Assembly: GCA_030448125.1 (NCBI GenBank)
Contig: JAUJNO010000001.1
Coordinates: 104,122 to 168,121, forward strand
Direction of reading: 5' to 3'
Origin: Rubrobacteraceae bacterium
GTDB taxonomy: Bacteria; Actinomycetota; Rubrobacteria; Rubrobacterales; Rubrobacteraceae
Length of the DNA: 64,000 nucleotides
Positions 9,836-19,668 of the stretch are shown here, in pieces. The stretch's first letter is position 1, and every line of letters begins with the position of its first letter. Below the pieces are notes generated by a model. The model saw only the letters and a list, made by a program, of their open reading frames with translations, had not been told where the DNA came from and ran no database searches. The translations under genes and the position numbers were made by a program.

Positions 9836-10593
9836 TTACCGCAAGAAGAGCCAGACGGCGGCGGCGAGCCCGTAGGCGACGATCCCGACGCGCAAGACGC
9901 GGTCGCTCACCTTCTGCGCGAGGCGCGCGCCGACCTCGCCCCCGACCACCGACGCCGGCGCGATCACGGCCACGGCGGTCCAGGCAACGTCCGCCAGCAG
10001 GGCGAAGCCGATCGCCGAGACCACGCCGATCACGAGCTGCAACAGCGCCTTTAGGGCATTGAGGCGCTGCAACGAGTCCTCAAAGGAGAGACCCAAAAGG
10101 GCGAGTACGGCCACGCCCAGGGCCGCGCTGAAGTACCCGCCGTAGACGGCGGCCAGAGCCTGGCCGGCGAGCGCCCCTATGCCGGGGCGCTCGTCGTCAC
10201 CGGAGCGCTCGCCCAGCCACCTCCCCAACACAGGCTGGGCGGCGAGCAGGGCGCAGGCGGCCAGGACCAGGAACGGCGCGACGCTCTGGAAGGCTTGCTG
10301 CGAGGTGGCCAGGAGGAGCCCGACGCCGACGAGGCTTCCCACGAAACAGGCGATCACCAGCGGAAAGATACGTCCCCCTGCCCGCGCAACTCACGACGAT
10401 ACCCGGTCGCGCCCGTAACATAGCCGGGGGCGACGGCGACGTTGTTCGTGACGTTGGCGGTCAGCGACGGGTACCCCACGAGTATCAGCGCGGGGAAGGA
10501 GATCAGCGAACCGCCGCCCGCGGCCGCGTTGAGCGCCCCGGCGACGAAACCCGCGACGGCGAGCAGGACGATGGCCCAAACGTCCAGGTCCAT
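9836..10593 (-). pseudogene. TauE/SafE-family membrane permease, interrupted by one frameshift
   Basis: ORFs 10354..10593 and 9836..10357 are consecutive parts in different frames; junction at a 5-G run (minus strand) near 10370-10375. Confidence 0.8.
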
Positions 10594-10672
10594 CAGAACC
10601 GGGGGAGGGAGATCGTCGGACGGCCACGCGAGGGCGTTGCAGGATAGGTCGGGACGCCATCCTCCCGGCGGA

Positions 10673-11137
10673 TCACGAGTTCAGCTCGCGCCAGCGCCGA
10701 TAGACATCTACGCCTTCTTCGTCAGGTCGGTGCTCCATCGGCAGCCGGCGCTCCTGCCACGGTTTGGAGAACTCGTCGTAGAAGTTCTCCAGCTCGAAGT
10801 ACTTCCGGTCGTCCTCGTAGTACCGCGAGTATTCGTCGCGCGTGGTGACAAACACCATCTGGTCTGGGCTGCAGTAGTAGAGCGCCCCAAGGCACATCGG
10901 GCACGGGTGCGCGAGCACGAAGATCTCGTGCCCCTCGAGGTTCTCGGTCCCGAGCCTCTGGCACGCCTGCCTTATAGCCACTATTTCGGCGTGGGCGGTG
11001 GGGTCGTCGGTCTGGGCCACGAGGTTCGGGCTCTCGGCGACGACCTCGCCGCCGCGCGAGATCACGCATGCGAAGGGCCGTCCACCGTTCTCCACGTTCT
11101 CGAGCGCCAGCTCGATCGTACGCCTGACGAGATCCAC
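10673..11137 (-). CDS. Nucleoside (guanine-type) deaminase
   Basis: TAHAEIVAIRQAC and AHPCPMCLGALYYC motifs. Confidence 0.88.
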   Translation of the reverse strand: MDLVRRTIELALENVENGGRPFACVISRGGEVVAESPNLVAQTDDPTAHAEIVAIRQACQRLGTENLEGHEIFVLAHPCPMCLGALYYCSPDQMVFVTTRDEYSRYYEDDRKYFELENFYDEFSKPWQERRLPMEHRPDEEGVDVYRRWRELNS

Positions 11138-11400
11138 GCGCTGTTCCCCCTTCGGTGACTGTGCGACACGAAGACCGCGAGGGGAGAATAGCAGGCGGCG
11201 GCCGGACCGAGCAAACTTTCCGGTGCCTTTTGCAGGCCGAGAGGCGTGGCAGGAGGGCCGGCTAGCATCACGCTTTGCGCCTCGTCCGAGCGGATAAGTA
11301 TGCCGGTGAGCACGGAAAGTTCGAGAATGTGATCGACGTTCGGTTTACTTCTCGCTTCGGGCGGAAGAGACAATAACAAAGGGAAGACGCTACGGAGGGC

Positions 11401-11931
11401 GTGATGGACGATAGAACGCGAGGTATCCAGGTTCGAGAATACTTCTTCGAGGACGACGGCCATATACCGAACAACCCGGAGTTGCCGCTGCTCATCTACC
11501 CCGGGGTACTCGGGGAGCCGGACCTATCGCCCTCGCGCTGCAAGCAGCTGCTCGCGGAGAACGGCTGGGGTGGCGCCTGGGTCAACGGCGTTTTCTCCTA
11601 CCACCACTACCACTCCAACGCCCACGAGGTTCTGTGGGTGGTAAGCGGCGGAGCGAGCATCGCCTTCGGCGGTCCGGAGGGAACCACGGTCGAGGTCAAA
11701 GCGGGCGATGTTGTCGTGATCCCGGTGGGCGTAGGACACTGCAACGCGGGGTCGAGCAGCGACTTCACGGTCGTCGGCGCATATCCGCGGGGCCAAGAGT
11801 CCTACGACTTGCGTACCGGCGAGGAGGGTGAACGCCCCGAAGTGCTGGAGAACATCCGCGATGTCCCCTTTCCCGAGGCCGATCCCCTGTTCGGGCAGGG
11901 AGGACCGCTACTTGAGTACTGGTCGGGATAA
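11401..11931 (+). CDS. Cupin domain protein (YjlB-like)
   Basis: 176 aa; HYHSNAHEVLWVVSG...VKAGDVVVIPVGVGHCN. Confidence 0.85.
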   Translation: MMDDRTRGIQVREYFFEDDGHIPNNPELPLLIYPGVLGEPDLSPSRCKQLLAENGWGGAWVNGVFSYHHYHSNAHEVLWVVSGGASIAFGGPEGTTVEVKAGDVVVIPVGVGHCNAGSSSDFTVVGAYPRGQESYDLRTGEEGERPEVLENIRDVPFPEADPLFGQGGPLLEYWSG

Positions 11932-11996
11932 CCCTGACGGTAGGGGATGCGCACGAGACATATCGTCCATCAGGATCGAACGCGTTGGTTAATCTA

Positions 11997-12980
11997 TCAC
12001 CAAGGTCGAAATACGTTGTTGTGGTGCCATCGCAACGACTCGGGGTCAGGCCAGAATGCTGTTTCAGCAGGACCGACGATGCCGCGTCCTTTGAGGTTCG
12101 TTAGATAGCCAGGCAAGTTGTCGGTCGCTGTTAGCTGGGAGGACGTCACGATGCCGTAGTTTGTAGATACTTTCAAGAGTCCTTCGTCAAAAGCCCAGTG
12201 GCAGAGCCGACAGAGGGCCATACCGTTAGCAGGACGATCATCCTGGCTCAGACTCCATGGAATTATATGAGAGGCTTCGACCGCCGTGTGCCCGTCCAGG
12301 GTCAACACTCGAATGCCGCAAAGGGCGCAACGATGAGCATAGGCTGTGGTAACGGCCCGTCGGAAGCCCTGGTTACGCGCGGCAGGCCGGTACGTTTCCT
12401 GTTCGGTCAGCGTTTCCGCGACTTTTCCGTAGTCCCGCTGCAACAGCTCCTCGCTGTACCGAAATGCTTCGTGGTTTGTTGCGCTCTGCTCTACCAGCAC
12501 GGGCCGCAACTCGGGTGCAAAATAAGCCTCGGTAAGTACGCCGCGTAACGTTGCGCGAGCTTCGGGAGCATGGAGGATTTCGTACAGCTCGTCGTCCAGG
12601 CGGGCGCCGGTCACAGTATCTCGAAGCCGAAACAAGGATCTCATCTGCGCGGCGGATGTCACGACGTTCTCTTTACCCGGTTTCGGCAGCAAGTGCCAGA
12701 AACCATCACTTCTCAGGTGAAAGAAAGGCAGGGCCATGTTGCCCCGCCGGTCGGGCGACATGACTCGGGTCCAATAACGGGTGAACAGTTCGCCTATATC
12801 GGGCGTCAGCTCCAGCAAATTTAGCCGGGTACTATCTTGCTCGAACAAGTCCAGTACGGAGAGTAACAGCAGAGGCTTGTGCGGCGCACGGTTACGCGTG
12901 AGCGGCGACCAGCGAGAGCGGCTCGCGTCCGTACGAAGCTTGCCGAAGAGTCTCGCATACCTTGCAAGTTTGTCCTTCAT
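11997..12980 (-). CDS. HNH endonuclease resembling phosphorothioate-DNA-dependent (SBD-HNH) restriction enzymes
   Basis: 327 aa; N-terminal RNRAPHKPLLLLSVLDLFEQ...ALPFFHLRSDGFWHL plus C-terminal CALCGI...EASHIIPW...NGMALCRLCHWAFDEGLL. Confidence 0.75.
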   Translation of the reverse strand: MKDKLARYARLFGKLRTDASRSRWSPLTRNRAPHKPLLLLSVLDLFEQDSTRLNLLELTPDIGELFTRYWTRVMSPDRRGNMALPFFHLRSDGFWHLLPKPGKENVVTSAAQMRSLFRLRDTVTGARLDDELYEILHAPEARATLRGVLTEAYFAPELRPVLVEQSATNHEAFRYSEELLQRDYGKVAETLTEQETYRPAARNQGFRRAVTTAYAHRCALCGIRVLTLDGHTAVEASHIIPWSLSQDDRPANGMALCRLCHWAFDEGLLKVSTNYGIVTSSQLTATDNLPGYLTNLKGRGIVGPAETAFWPDPESLRWHHNNVFRPW

Positions 12981-13154
12981 TGCGGCTGCATATTACCCTG
13001 CTTATTCGCTACGCACCTCTTGACCTGGCTCGTAAAACCTCCTCTCTGCTACCAGTCCAATCCAGGGCCTGACCACATCCGGGCGAGCTCGTGCAGCCGG
13101 TCGTTCTACGGCTCGATCGATTGGCGGATGAAGCCGTTTCGTTACCGTCTTCGG

Positions 13155-13988
13155 CTAGCCCCCGTCCACCCGTACGCGAGGGTTGCGTAGCAGGAACAGG
13201 CCGTATCCGAGGAGGACCAGTGGGGTGGCGAGGGCGAGCAACGGCCTCAGGTACGGATGGAACCCGGCGCCGCGACCTCGCCGGCTACATTGAAGACGAA
13301 ATGGAGCAGTATTACGGGCCAGATCGAGGCGGTACGCCACCGCAGCGCCGCGTAGGTGAACCCGGAGCAGGTGACCAGCACCGTCAGGTAGACCGCCTCC
13401 GGCCAGGGACCCGCCGACGCGAGCCGGCCGAGCTCGAGAACGCCGTAGAGCAGCGAAGTCGTTACCACCGCGCGCGTCACCCCCATCTTGGGCGCCAACG
13501 CCCGCCACAAGACCCCCGCGATAGATCGCTTCTGCGCCGAACGCCGCGACGAACATGCCCGGCAGCGCCGGGACGAGCAACGCCGGTTCCAGATCGCGTA
13601 CGCCGCCCAGCAAGCCCAACGCACCGACGAGGAGCGGGAAGAGGAGGAGGTGCAGGTTCCGCCAACGCGAAGGCTCGTTGAAGCCGGCCTCGCGCCACCA
13701 GCCCAACCGCGCGAGCAGGACGACGGCGAGCACGGTCGCCAGCGCCCAGAACAGGTTCTCGGAGGTCGCCACGACGGCGAGGGCCCGTTCGGCCCCGGAG
13801 GGACGGTCGAGGGCTTCGGGCGGAATCTCCGCGACGCTCGAGATCGCTGACGCCGGCAAGACGGCCCTGCTGACGAGCAGGAGCCCGAACAACGCCAGGG
13901 TAAGCAGCAAGGAGAAAGCCAGCGGGTAGCGGTTTATGAAGTTCCTTACGACGGGTCTACCCCCTTCTACGGGGCTCGCTGGTGGCAC
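13155..13988 (-). pseudogene. CPBP-family intramembrane protease with two compensating frameshifts
   Basis: N- and C-terminal parts in ORF 13155..13988, middle part in ORF 13247..13624 (GVLWRALAPKMG...LLHFVFNVAGEV). Confidence 0.8.
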
Positions 13989-14027
13989 GCCAAGTGTACA
14001 AAGTAGGTGGATAGTAGAATTGCGGGC

Positions 14028-15275
14028 GTGTGGAAGGAGGTCGCGAAGAGGCTGGAACGGCGCCGCGCGCCGGCGCGAGGAACGGTACTACTTCTCGCGG
14101 CGCTCGTGCTCGTTCTCGCGGCGTACCTGTACGAGCGCTCGCGGGGCTCATCGTCTGGCGTCTCTGGGAACAACAACGAGAGCGTGGCCCTGTACGCGGA
14201 GGCTCTAGAGATGGTCGAGGAGGACTACGTAGATCGGAAATCCTTCGATCCCGAGGAGCAGACCTACGGCGCCATAAAAGGGATGCTCGGCTCCCTGGAC
14301 AAAGAGGGGCACACGCGCTTCGAGACCCCCGAGGAGGTCGCGAACAACCGCGAGGGCTACCCCAACACGGAGATCGGGGTCGGGGTCAGGCTCGAAGACA
14401 GGGGCGACGAGGTCGTCGTCTCGTCCCTCCTGGAGAACTCACCCGCCGGGGAAGCGGGAATAGAGCCCGGAGACGCCCTGATCTCGGTGAATGGCAAGAG
14501 CGTGCGAGGAGAGCACATCCTGGAAACCAACAAGAAGCTCGAAGGGCCCGAGGGAGGACGGGTAGATCTAACGGTACTCCGGGACGGAGAGGAGCGCGAG
14601 TTCTCCGCTGAACGCGCCGAGCTGGAGGTCCCGGCGGCCTCCTGGAACCTCATCCCCGGCACGGATGTGGCCCACCTCCGGCTGGCGTTGTTCTCGGACG
14701 GCAGCGCCGCGGAGCTCGAAGGGGCGCTCTTCGAGGCCCGGGAGGCGGGGGCGGAGCGTTTGATACTGGACCTCCGGAATAACGAGGGCGGATGGGTGGA
14801 ACAGGCCGAGGAGGTGGCCGCGCGGTTCCTTTCGGCCGGAAGCGTTACCTACGTCCAGAGAGATGGGGATAGCAACGAGGAAGAGGCAGTCGTCCCGGAC
14901 GGCAACGAGCCCCTGGACGCCCCTCTGGTGGTCCTGGTAAACAAGGGATCCGCTTCGAGCGCCGAGATGCTGGCGGGGGCCCTGCGGGACAACGACCGGG
15001 CGGATTTGGTCGGCGGGACGACCTTCGGCGCGGGGACGGTACTCGAGGAGCGCCCGTTGAGAGACGGTTCGGCCATCCTGCTCGCCACCGCCGAGTGGCT
15101 GACCCCGAGCGGAGATGCCATCCAGGGATCGGGTATCGAGCCGGACGTCGAGGCCGGGCTGGAGAAGGGACAGCAGCCGCGCACCCCGGACGAGCTCAGG
15201 GGCCTCACGGAAGAGGAGATCTCCGAGGAGGACGCCCAACTCGAGCGCGCCTTCGAAGTCCTGCAAAAGGAGTAA
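14028..15275 (+). CDS. S41-family C-terminal processing protease (CtpA-like, PDZ)
   Basis: N-terminal TM, PDZ (GVGVRLEDRGDEVVVSSLLENSPAGEAGIEPGD), S41 motif VNKGSASSAEMLAGAL; GTG at 14007 or 14028. Confidence 0.92.
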   Translation: MWKEVAKRLERRRAPARGTVLLLAALVLVLAAYLYERSRGSSSGVSGNNNESVALYAEALEMVEEDYVDRKSFDPEEQTYGAIKGMLGSLDKEGHTRFETPEEVANNREGYPNTEIGVGVRLEDRGDEVVVSSLLENSPAGEAGIEPGDALISVNGKSVRGEHILETNKKLEGPEGGRVDLTVLRDGEEREFSAERAELEVPAASWNLIPGTDVAHLRLALFSDGSAAELEGALFEAREAGAERLILDLRNNEGGWVEQAEEVAARFLSAGSVTYVQRDGDSNEEEAVVPDGNEPLDAPLVVLVNKGSASSAEMLAGALRDNDRADLVGGTTFGAGTVLEERPLRDGSAILLATAEWLTPSGDAIQGSGIEPDVEAGLEKGQQPRTPDELRGLTEEEISEEDAQLERAFEVLQKE

Positions 15276-15769
15276 ACGGAAGGGTAAGTACCCGGTACGT
15301 AGCCCGCGCCGCGAACTCGCCTACGCGACTACTTACTTTGGAGATCGGTGTCTATTCTTGTAGAAGCTAGCACAGTTTCCCCCGACGAAACTGATCTCTC
15401 GTTAACTCAAGGCTTCTTTCGGATCTCCACCCGGAGAGGTCCGGGAGGGGAGCCTACGCCCCGAACGACCCCTTAGAGGGCCGGCCGGGGCAGGGACGGT
15501 CGAGGGAGACGTCCCGTGGCGCGGCTCTGGAGAAGCTGTATGAGATCTCGTTCCACGATTTCATACTACATCACGGAACTACCAACCAGAAGGCCCGGCG
15601 GAGATCTGTGCTCGATCGGGACGTGCCGGGCACGTTGTCGCGGCTGTAATCTGACTTGCTAGACGTTTTTCTGCCAGTTAAGAGCATCATTATTGCAAGA
15701 GCGATTCTTTTTGTTACAATACCGGCCACTAAGCTGGCAAATAGACCGAGAGAAGGAGCCTAAGGAAAG

Positions 15770-16410
15770 GTGCGAGCCACGCTACAGCCAGGGTTGACAA
15801 ACAGGCTAACCAAATATTTGAGGACCACACAGCAGCTCATAGAGGAGGGGCGTGACGCGGTCTCGAGCAAGGAGCTCGGGGACTTCACGGGGATCAACCC
15901 GGTGCAGGTCCGGCGGGACTTGAACGCGATCGGGTTCTCCGGCACCCGGGGGTGGGCTACCAGGCCTACGACCTCGTGGAGGCGGTGCGGAGCATCCTGG
16001 GCTTGAGGCAGAAGTACAACATCGCGCTCGTCGGCGCGGGCAACCTCGGGAGCGCCATAGCGAGCAGCACCATCCTGCCCAAGCGCGGGTTCGTGATCCA
16101 CGACGTCTTCGACAACGACCCGAAGAAGATCGGACGAACCGTCGGCAACATCGTCGTCAAGCACATCGACGAGCTCAAGAAGAGCGTCGCGGAGGCCGAC
16201 GAGATTATCGGCATCATCGCCACCCCCTCTTCCTCCGCCCAGGGCGTCGCCGAGCTGATGGTGAACTCCGGCATCCGGGTTATCCTCAACTACACCGACG
16301 TCCTTCTACACGTCCCCTACGAGGTAGACGTCCACCGCATAGACCCGACCGCCCAACTCATGCACACCCTCTACTACCTTACCCAGGTCGGCGGAGAAGC
16401 CGCCTCGTAA
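15770..16410 (+). pseudogene. rex: Redox-sensing transcriptional repressor Rex, apparent frameshift
   Basis: ORF 15770..16006 (KYLRTTQQLIEEG...VRRDLNAIGFSGTRG) continues in ORF 15952..16410 (VGYQAYDLVEAV...VGAGNLGSAIA); junction at a 5-G run near 15950. Confidence 0.9.
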
Positions 16411-16446
16411 GTAGTTTTTAGTAGTCTAGTTATTAGTTGTCAGCTT

Positions 16447-16476
16447 GCGGCTCTCCGGCGTCCACCGGAGAGCCGC
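16447..16476 (+). terminator. Rho-independent terminator-like hairpin after rex
   Basis: GCGGCTCTCCGG-CGTCCA-CCGGAGAGCCGC (12-bp perfect stem) followed by TCTTCTT. Confidence 0.8.
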
Positions 16477-16968
16477 TCTTCTTGCAAAGAGACAGACTAA
16501 CCACCGGGATGCACCTGCCATCACCAACTGACTAACGAGAACTAAAAATAGACAACTAGAAAAGGGGAAGAGCCTAGGGCGCACTTTAGGGGTGATAGGT
16601 GGGGAAAGGGAAAGGAGGAGTAGCGCCCCGGGCTCTTTAATTGTGTCGATTTGGTATCGCACCAACCGACACCGAGAATATACCGCGCTCGCTACACTTT
16701 GTAAAGGTCTTGGAACAGAAAATCGAGGAAATTAGTCCCCGTATGCCCTAAACGCACACTACATCCAGTACAATCAAGCCTCTATCGGTATCGTATGTTG
16801 CGACTCCCAAAAGTTCTTCAGACTTTAAAGAATCTTATTATTCTCCCGCTTTGGGGCATCTTCAGATACTCGCGAGTATCGGGAATTGCGCCTCCCGCGT
16901 GTCCGGACGGAGGGTTATCTACTTGGGCACGCGAGGGCTGGTTATGCGGTCCTCGCAACTAGCTCGGG

Positions 16969-17487
16969 TTATCCTGACAGAACCGCATCGGGACGGTAGT
17001 CGATCACCTTGACGTTCTTCCACGAGTTGCAGGAAAGACACAGAGGTTGGATATTCTCCGTCAGGTTGCTACCTCCCAAAGACAAGGGGACGACGTGATC
17101 CGGAGTGAGCAGAGCATCCCTATCGCCGCAGCGCAGACACGCGTTGCCGTATTTCTCACAGAGCGCTTCGAACTCCTCGACCGTAAGATCGCCCTCGGCG
17201 TCTAGCTTCCGCGCTCTACGCCGCGCCAGCTGTACGGCCATCTTCTGGGGATTTTCCCTCCGCCAACGCTTCAGGTTGGCGTAGAGATGCGCTTTTCGCT
17301 TCTCGGTTTGGTTGCGCCGGCGCTCGTACTCGGCATATCGCTCTCTCTTTAAAGAGCGATTGTTCTTCATCTCAGCCTTTTTGCAGTCCTTGCAGTAGTT
17401 CAGGCGACCGTCGCTCATCTGAAGATGCCGGTAGAACTCGCTCAAGTCCTTGTCTTTGTCGCAGCCTCTACAGGTCTTGCTACTCAT
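16969..17487 (-). CDS. HNH endonuclease
   Basis: CRGCDKDKDLSEF zinc motif; CLRCGD...LTPDHVVPLSLGGSNLTENIQPLCLSCN HNH motif; starts 3 nt after ssb stop. Confidence 0.88.
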   Translation of the reverse strand: MSSKTCRGCDKDKDLSEFYRHLQMSDGRLNYCKDCKKAEMKNNRSLKRERYAEYERRRNQTEKRKAHLYANLKRWRRENPQKMAVQLARRRARKLDAEGDLTVEEFEALCEKYGNACLRCGDRDALLTPDHVVPLSLGGSNLTENIQPLCLSCNSWKNVKVIDYRPDAVLSG

Positions 17488-17490
17488 GCA

Positions 17491-17928
17491 TCAAAAAGGA
17501 ATGTCGTCAAAATCCTCTTCGTTCAGGTCCACGTCGTTTTGGGAGGACTGGCGGGCGCCCGCACGGCTGCGCTGGCCTCCGCCGTCGGGGGCACCACCTT
17601 CGCCGCTGCCGTCGCTCCGGCCGAGAAACTGGACGTTGTCGGCCACGACGTCGACCTTGGAGCGCTTGGAGCCGTCCTGGGCCTCCCAGGTGCGGTATTG
17701 CAGCTTGCCCTCGACGAGGATCGGGTCGCCCTTCTTCTTGTAGTTGGCGATGGTCTCGCCGAGCTCCCGCCAGGCTGTGATGTCGAAGAAGTCCACCTCT
17801 TCGCTCTTGGAGCGCACGCGGTTTACCGCGAGTCCGAACCCGCAGACCGGTATGCCGTTGCCCGTGAACCTGAGCTCGGGATCTCTCGTAAGGTTACCGG
17901 CGAGTACCACCCGGTTGAAGCTGACCAT
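17491..17928 (-). CDS. ssb: Single-stranded DNA-binding protein
   Basis: NRVVLAGNLTRDPELRFT N-terminus and acidic DDIPF tail. Confidence 0.96.
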   Translation of the reverse strand: MVSFNRVVLAGNLTRDPELRFTGNGIPVCGFGLAVNRVRSKSEEVDFFDITAWRELGETIANYKKKGDPILVEGKLQYRTWEAQDGSKRSKVDVVADNVQFLGRSDGSGEGGAPDGGGQRSRAGARQSSQNDVDLNEEDFDDIPF

Positions 17929-18041
17929 TTCTGGCTCCTTTCCTCGTGCTTTCGTAGAGCAAGTCTACGGGAGCTTTCCCACATCTCAAGTATAAACCTT
18001 GCACGTTCTCCGCACTATCCGCCTCCGTCGTAGCGGGACTT

Positions 18042-18911
18042 CTAGCCACCCTTCGTAACCGCGACGTCCACGTTCTCGTCGTTGATGGTCACGATCACGT
18101 CCCCCTGCTCGTCGTTGCGGAAGACCTCGGCGCCCGCCTTGTGGAGACGTTCGAGCGTCTGGGGGGTGGGGTGGCCGTAGGAGTTGTCCGCGCCGACCTG
18201 GATGACCGCTATCTCGGGCTTGAAGCTGTTGAGGAAGAGCGGCGTCGAGGAGGTGTTGGAGCCGTGATGGGTGACCTTCAGGACGGTCAGGGGACCGGTG
18301 TAGGAGCCGTTGCTCATGTACTCCTCAGACTTCTTCTCGGCGTCGCCGGCGAGGAGAACGCGGGCCGTGCCGTGGGTCAGGAGGATACCCACGGAGTTGT
18401 CGTTCGTCTCCGAGAATAGCTCGCCGGGTGGTGGCGCGATCACGTCTGCCTTCGTCCCTCCCCAGTCCATCCGCATCCCCGCGCGGGACTCGACCACCTC
18501 AGAGCCCTCGTCCTGCACGGCGCGCAGGAACGAGTTGTAGGTTGAGGTACCCTTAGGATCACCCGAAACGTAGACGTTGGCGACTTCGAAGGCGTCGAGC
18601 ACGTCCTCGAAACCCCCGATGTGGTCGGCGTCGGGGTTGCTGACGACGATACCGTTCAGCGACTCGACGCCCCGGCTCCTGAGAAAATCTACAACCTTGG
18701 GGCCTGCCTGGGCCTTCCCGGCGTCGAGGAGGTAGCTCTCGCCGCCGGACTGCACGAGCACCCCGTCGCCCTGCCCCACGTCCATGAAGCTCACGACCAG
18801 CGAGCCCGAGGGCGGCGGCTGGGCGGTGCCCGGCATCGGCAGAACGCCACAGCCGCTCGAAGCGACCAAGAGCAACAGGGCGAGGAGCAGAACCGGGGCG
18901 AACCTACCCAC
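18042..18911 (-). CDS. Secreted lipoprotein-like MBL-fold hydrolase, ComEC C-terminal-like
   Basis: Lipobox-like VASSGC; FMDVGQGDGVLVQSGGESYLLDAG, SNPDADHIGG, KVTHHGSNTS. Confidence 0.9.
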   Translation of the reverse strand: MGRFAPVLLLALLLLVASSGCGVLPMPGTAQPPPSGSLVVSFMDVGQGDGVLVQSGGESYLLDAGKAQAGPKVVDFLRSRGVESLNGIVVSNPDADHIGGFEDVLDAFEVANVYVSGDPKGTSTYNSFLRAVQDEGSEVVESRAGMRMDWGGTKADVIAPPPGELFSETNDNSVGILLTHGTARVLLAGDAEKKSEEYMSNGSYTGPLTVLKVTHHGSNTSSTPLFLNSFKPEIAVIQVGADNSYGHPTPQTLERLHKAGAEVFRNDEQGDVIVTINDENVDVAVTKGG

Positions 18912-18945
18912 GGCTCGGGGAACGGTCCTTTTCAGGGGTTCCCCT

Positions 18946-19663
18946 CTATTCGCGGCCTTCGGCCGGTGTGAGGCGGTCGATCCACTCGTCGGCCTCGGTC
19001 CGGGAGAGCTCGCCCAAGGACTTGCCGATACGGCTCTCGAGGCGGGCGACGCCGTTCTCGCCCCGAAGCTCCTCGGCGAGGGTCCTGAGAAGGTCGATCT
19101 GGCTCTTGCGAGCCTTTCTGCGAAGATCCCCCCTTACCCCGCCGGGAGGTCCCCTGAGATGCTCCCGGCGAATCCTCCTCTACGGCCTCGGGCTTCGAGC
19201 CGCCGGCCCTGCCGTTCGGGGGGGAGCTGACAGAGCCGGCGGACTGGCCCCTCCCGGCGCTCTGGAGGCCGCGCGGGGGCGGATAGCCGGCGGGCGGAGC
19301 CTCGCTCTCGTCGCCGTCGGAGAGCTCTTCGAGGGCGGTTGCGCCGACGTTCACGGCATCCCTCAAGGCGCGGGCCTTCGCGCGCGTTTCGGCCATGCGG
19401 ATGATGTGCGGGACGATGTTCCGACCGACGTTGTCGGGGCTCGCGTCGCCGATACCGGAGAAGATCCGGCTTCCTTCGGAGCCTTCGGTTGCCTCCATCT
19501 CGACCACGGCCTTTACCACCGCAACGTTGCCGTTCTCGGCCGTAGGGACCTGGACCAGCTCGGTGTCTATGCCGCGCAGGCCCCGGCTGTGTGCTTCGTC
19601 TAAAAGACCTGCAAAGAGGACATATTGTTTGCCTTGTCTTGTGATCATGAACTCGTCGCGCAC
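18946..19663 (-). pseudogene. ssDNA-annealing-like protein, C-terminus frameshifted
   Basis: IGDASPDNVGRNIVPHIIRMAETRAKARALRDAVNVGATALEEL core; after a 6-G run near 19130 the coding frame continues as DLRRKARKSQIDLLRTLAEELRGENG...EWIDRLTPAEGRE. Confidence 0.6.
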
Positions 19664-19668
19664 AGGCC

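Noticed and set aside
13488-13929. Plus-strand ORFs of 120-124 aa across the CPBP gene
   Set aside because: Antisense shadow; charged low-complexity translation, no motifs
15660-15765. Possible Rex operator upstream of rex (ATTGCAAG...TTGTTACAAT)
   Set aside because: Too imperfect versus the known TTGTGAANNNNTTCACAA-type site to support
15770-16410. Programmed frameshift in rex
   Set aside because: Similar indels occur in many unrelated genes here, making sequence error more economical without read or RNA evidence
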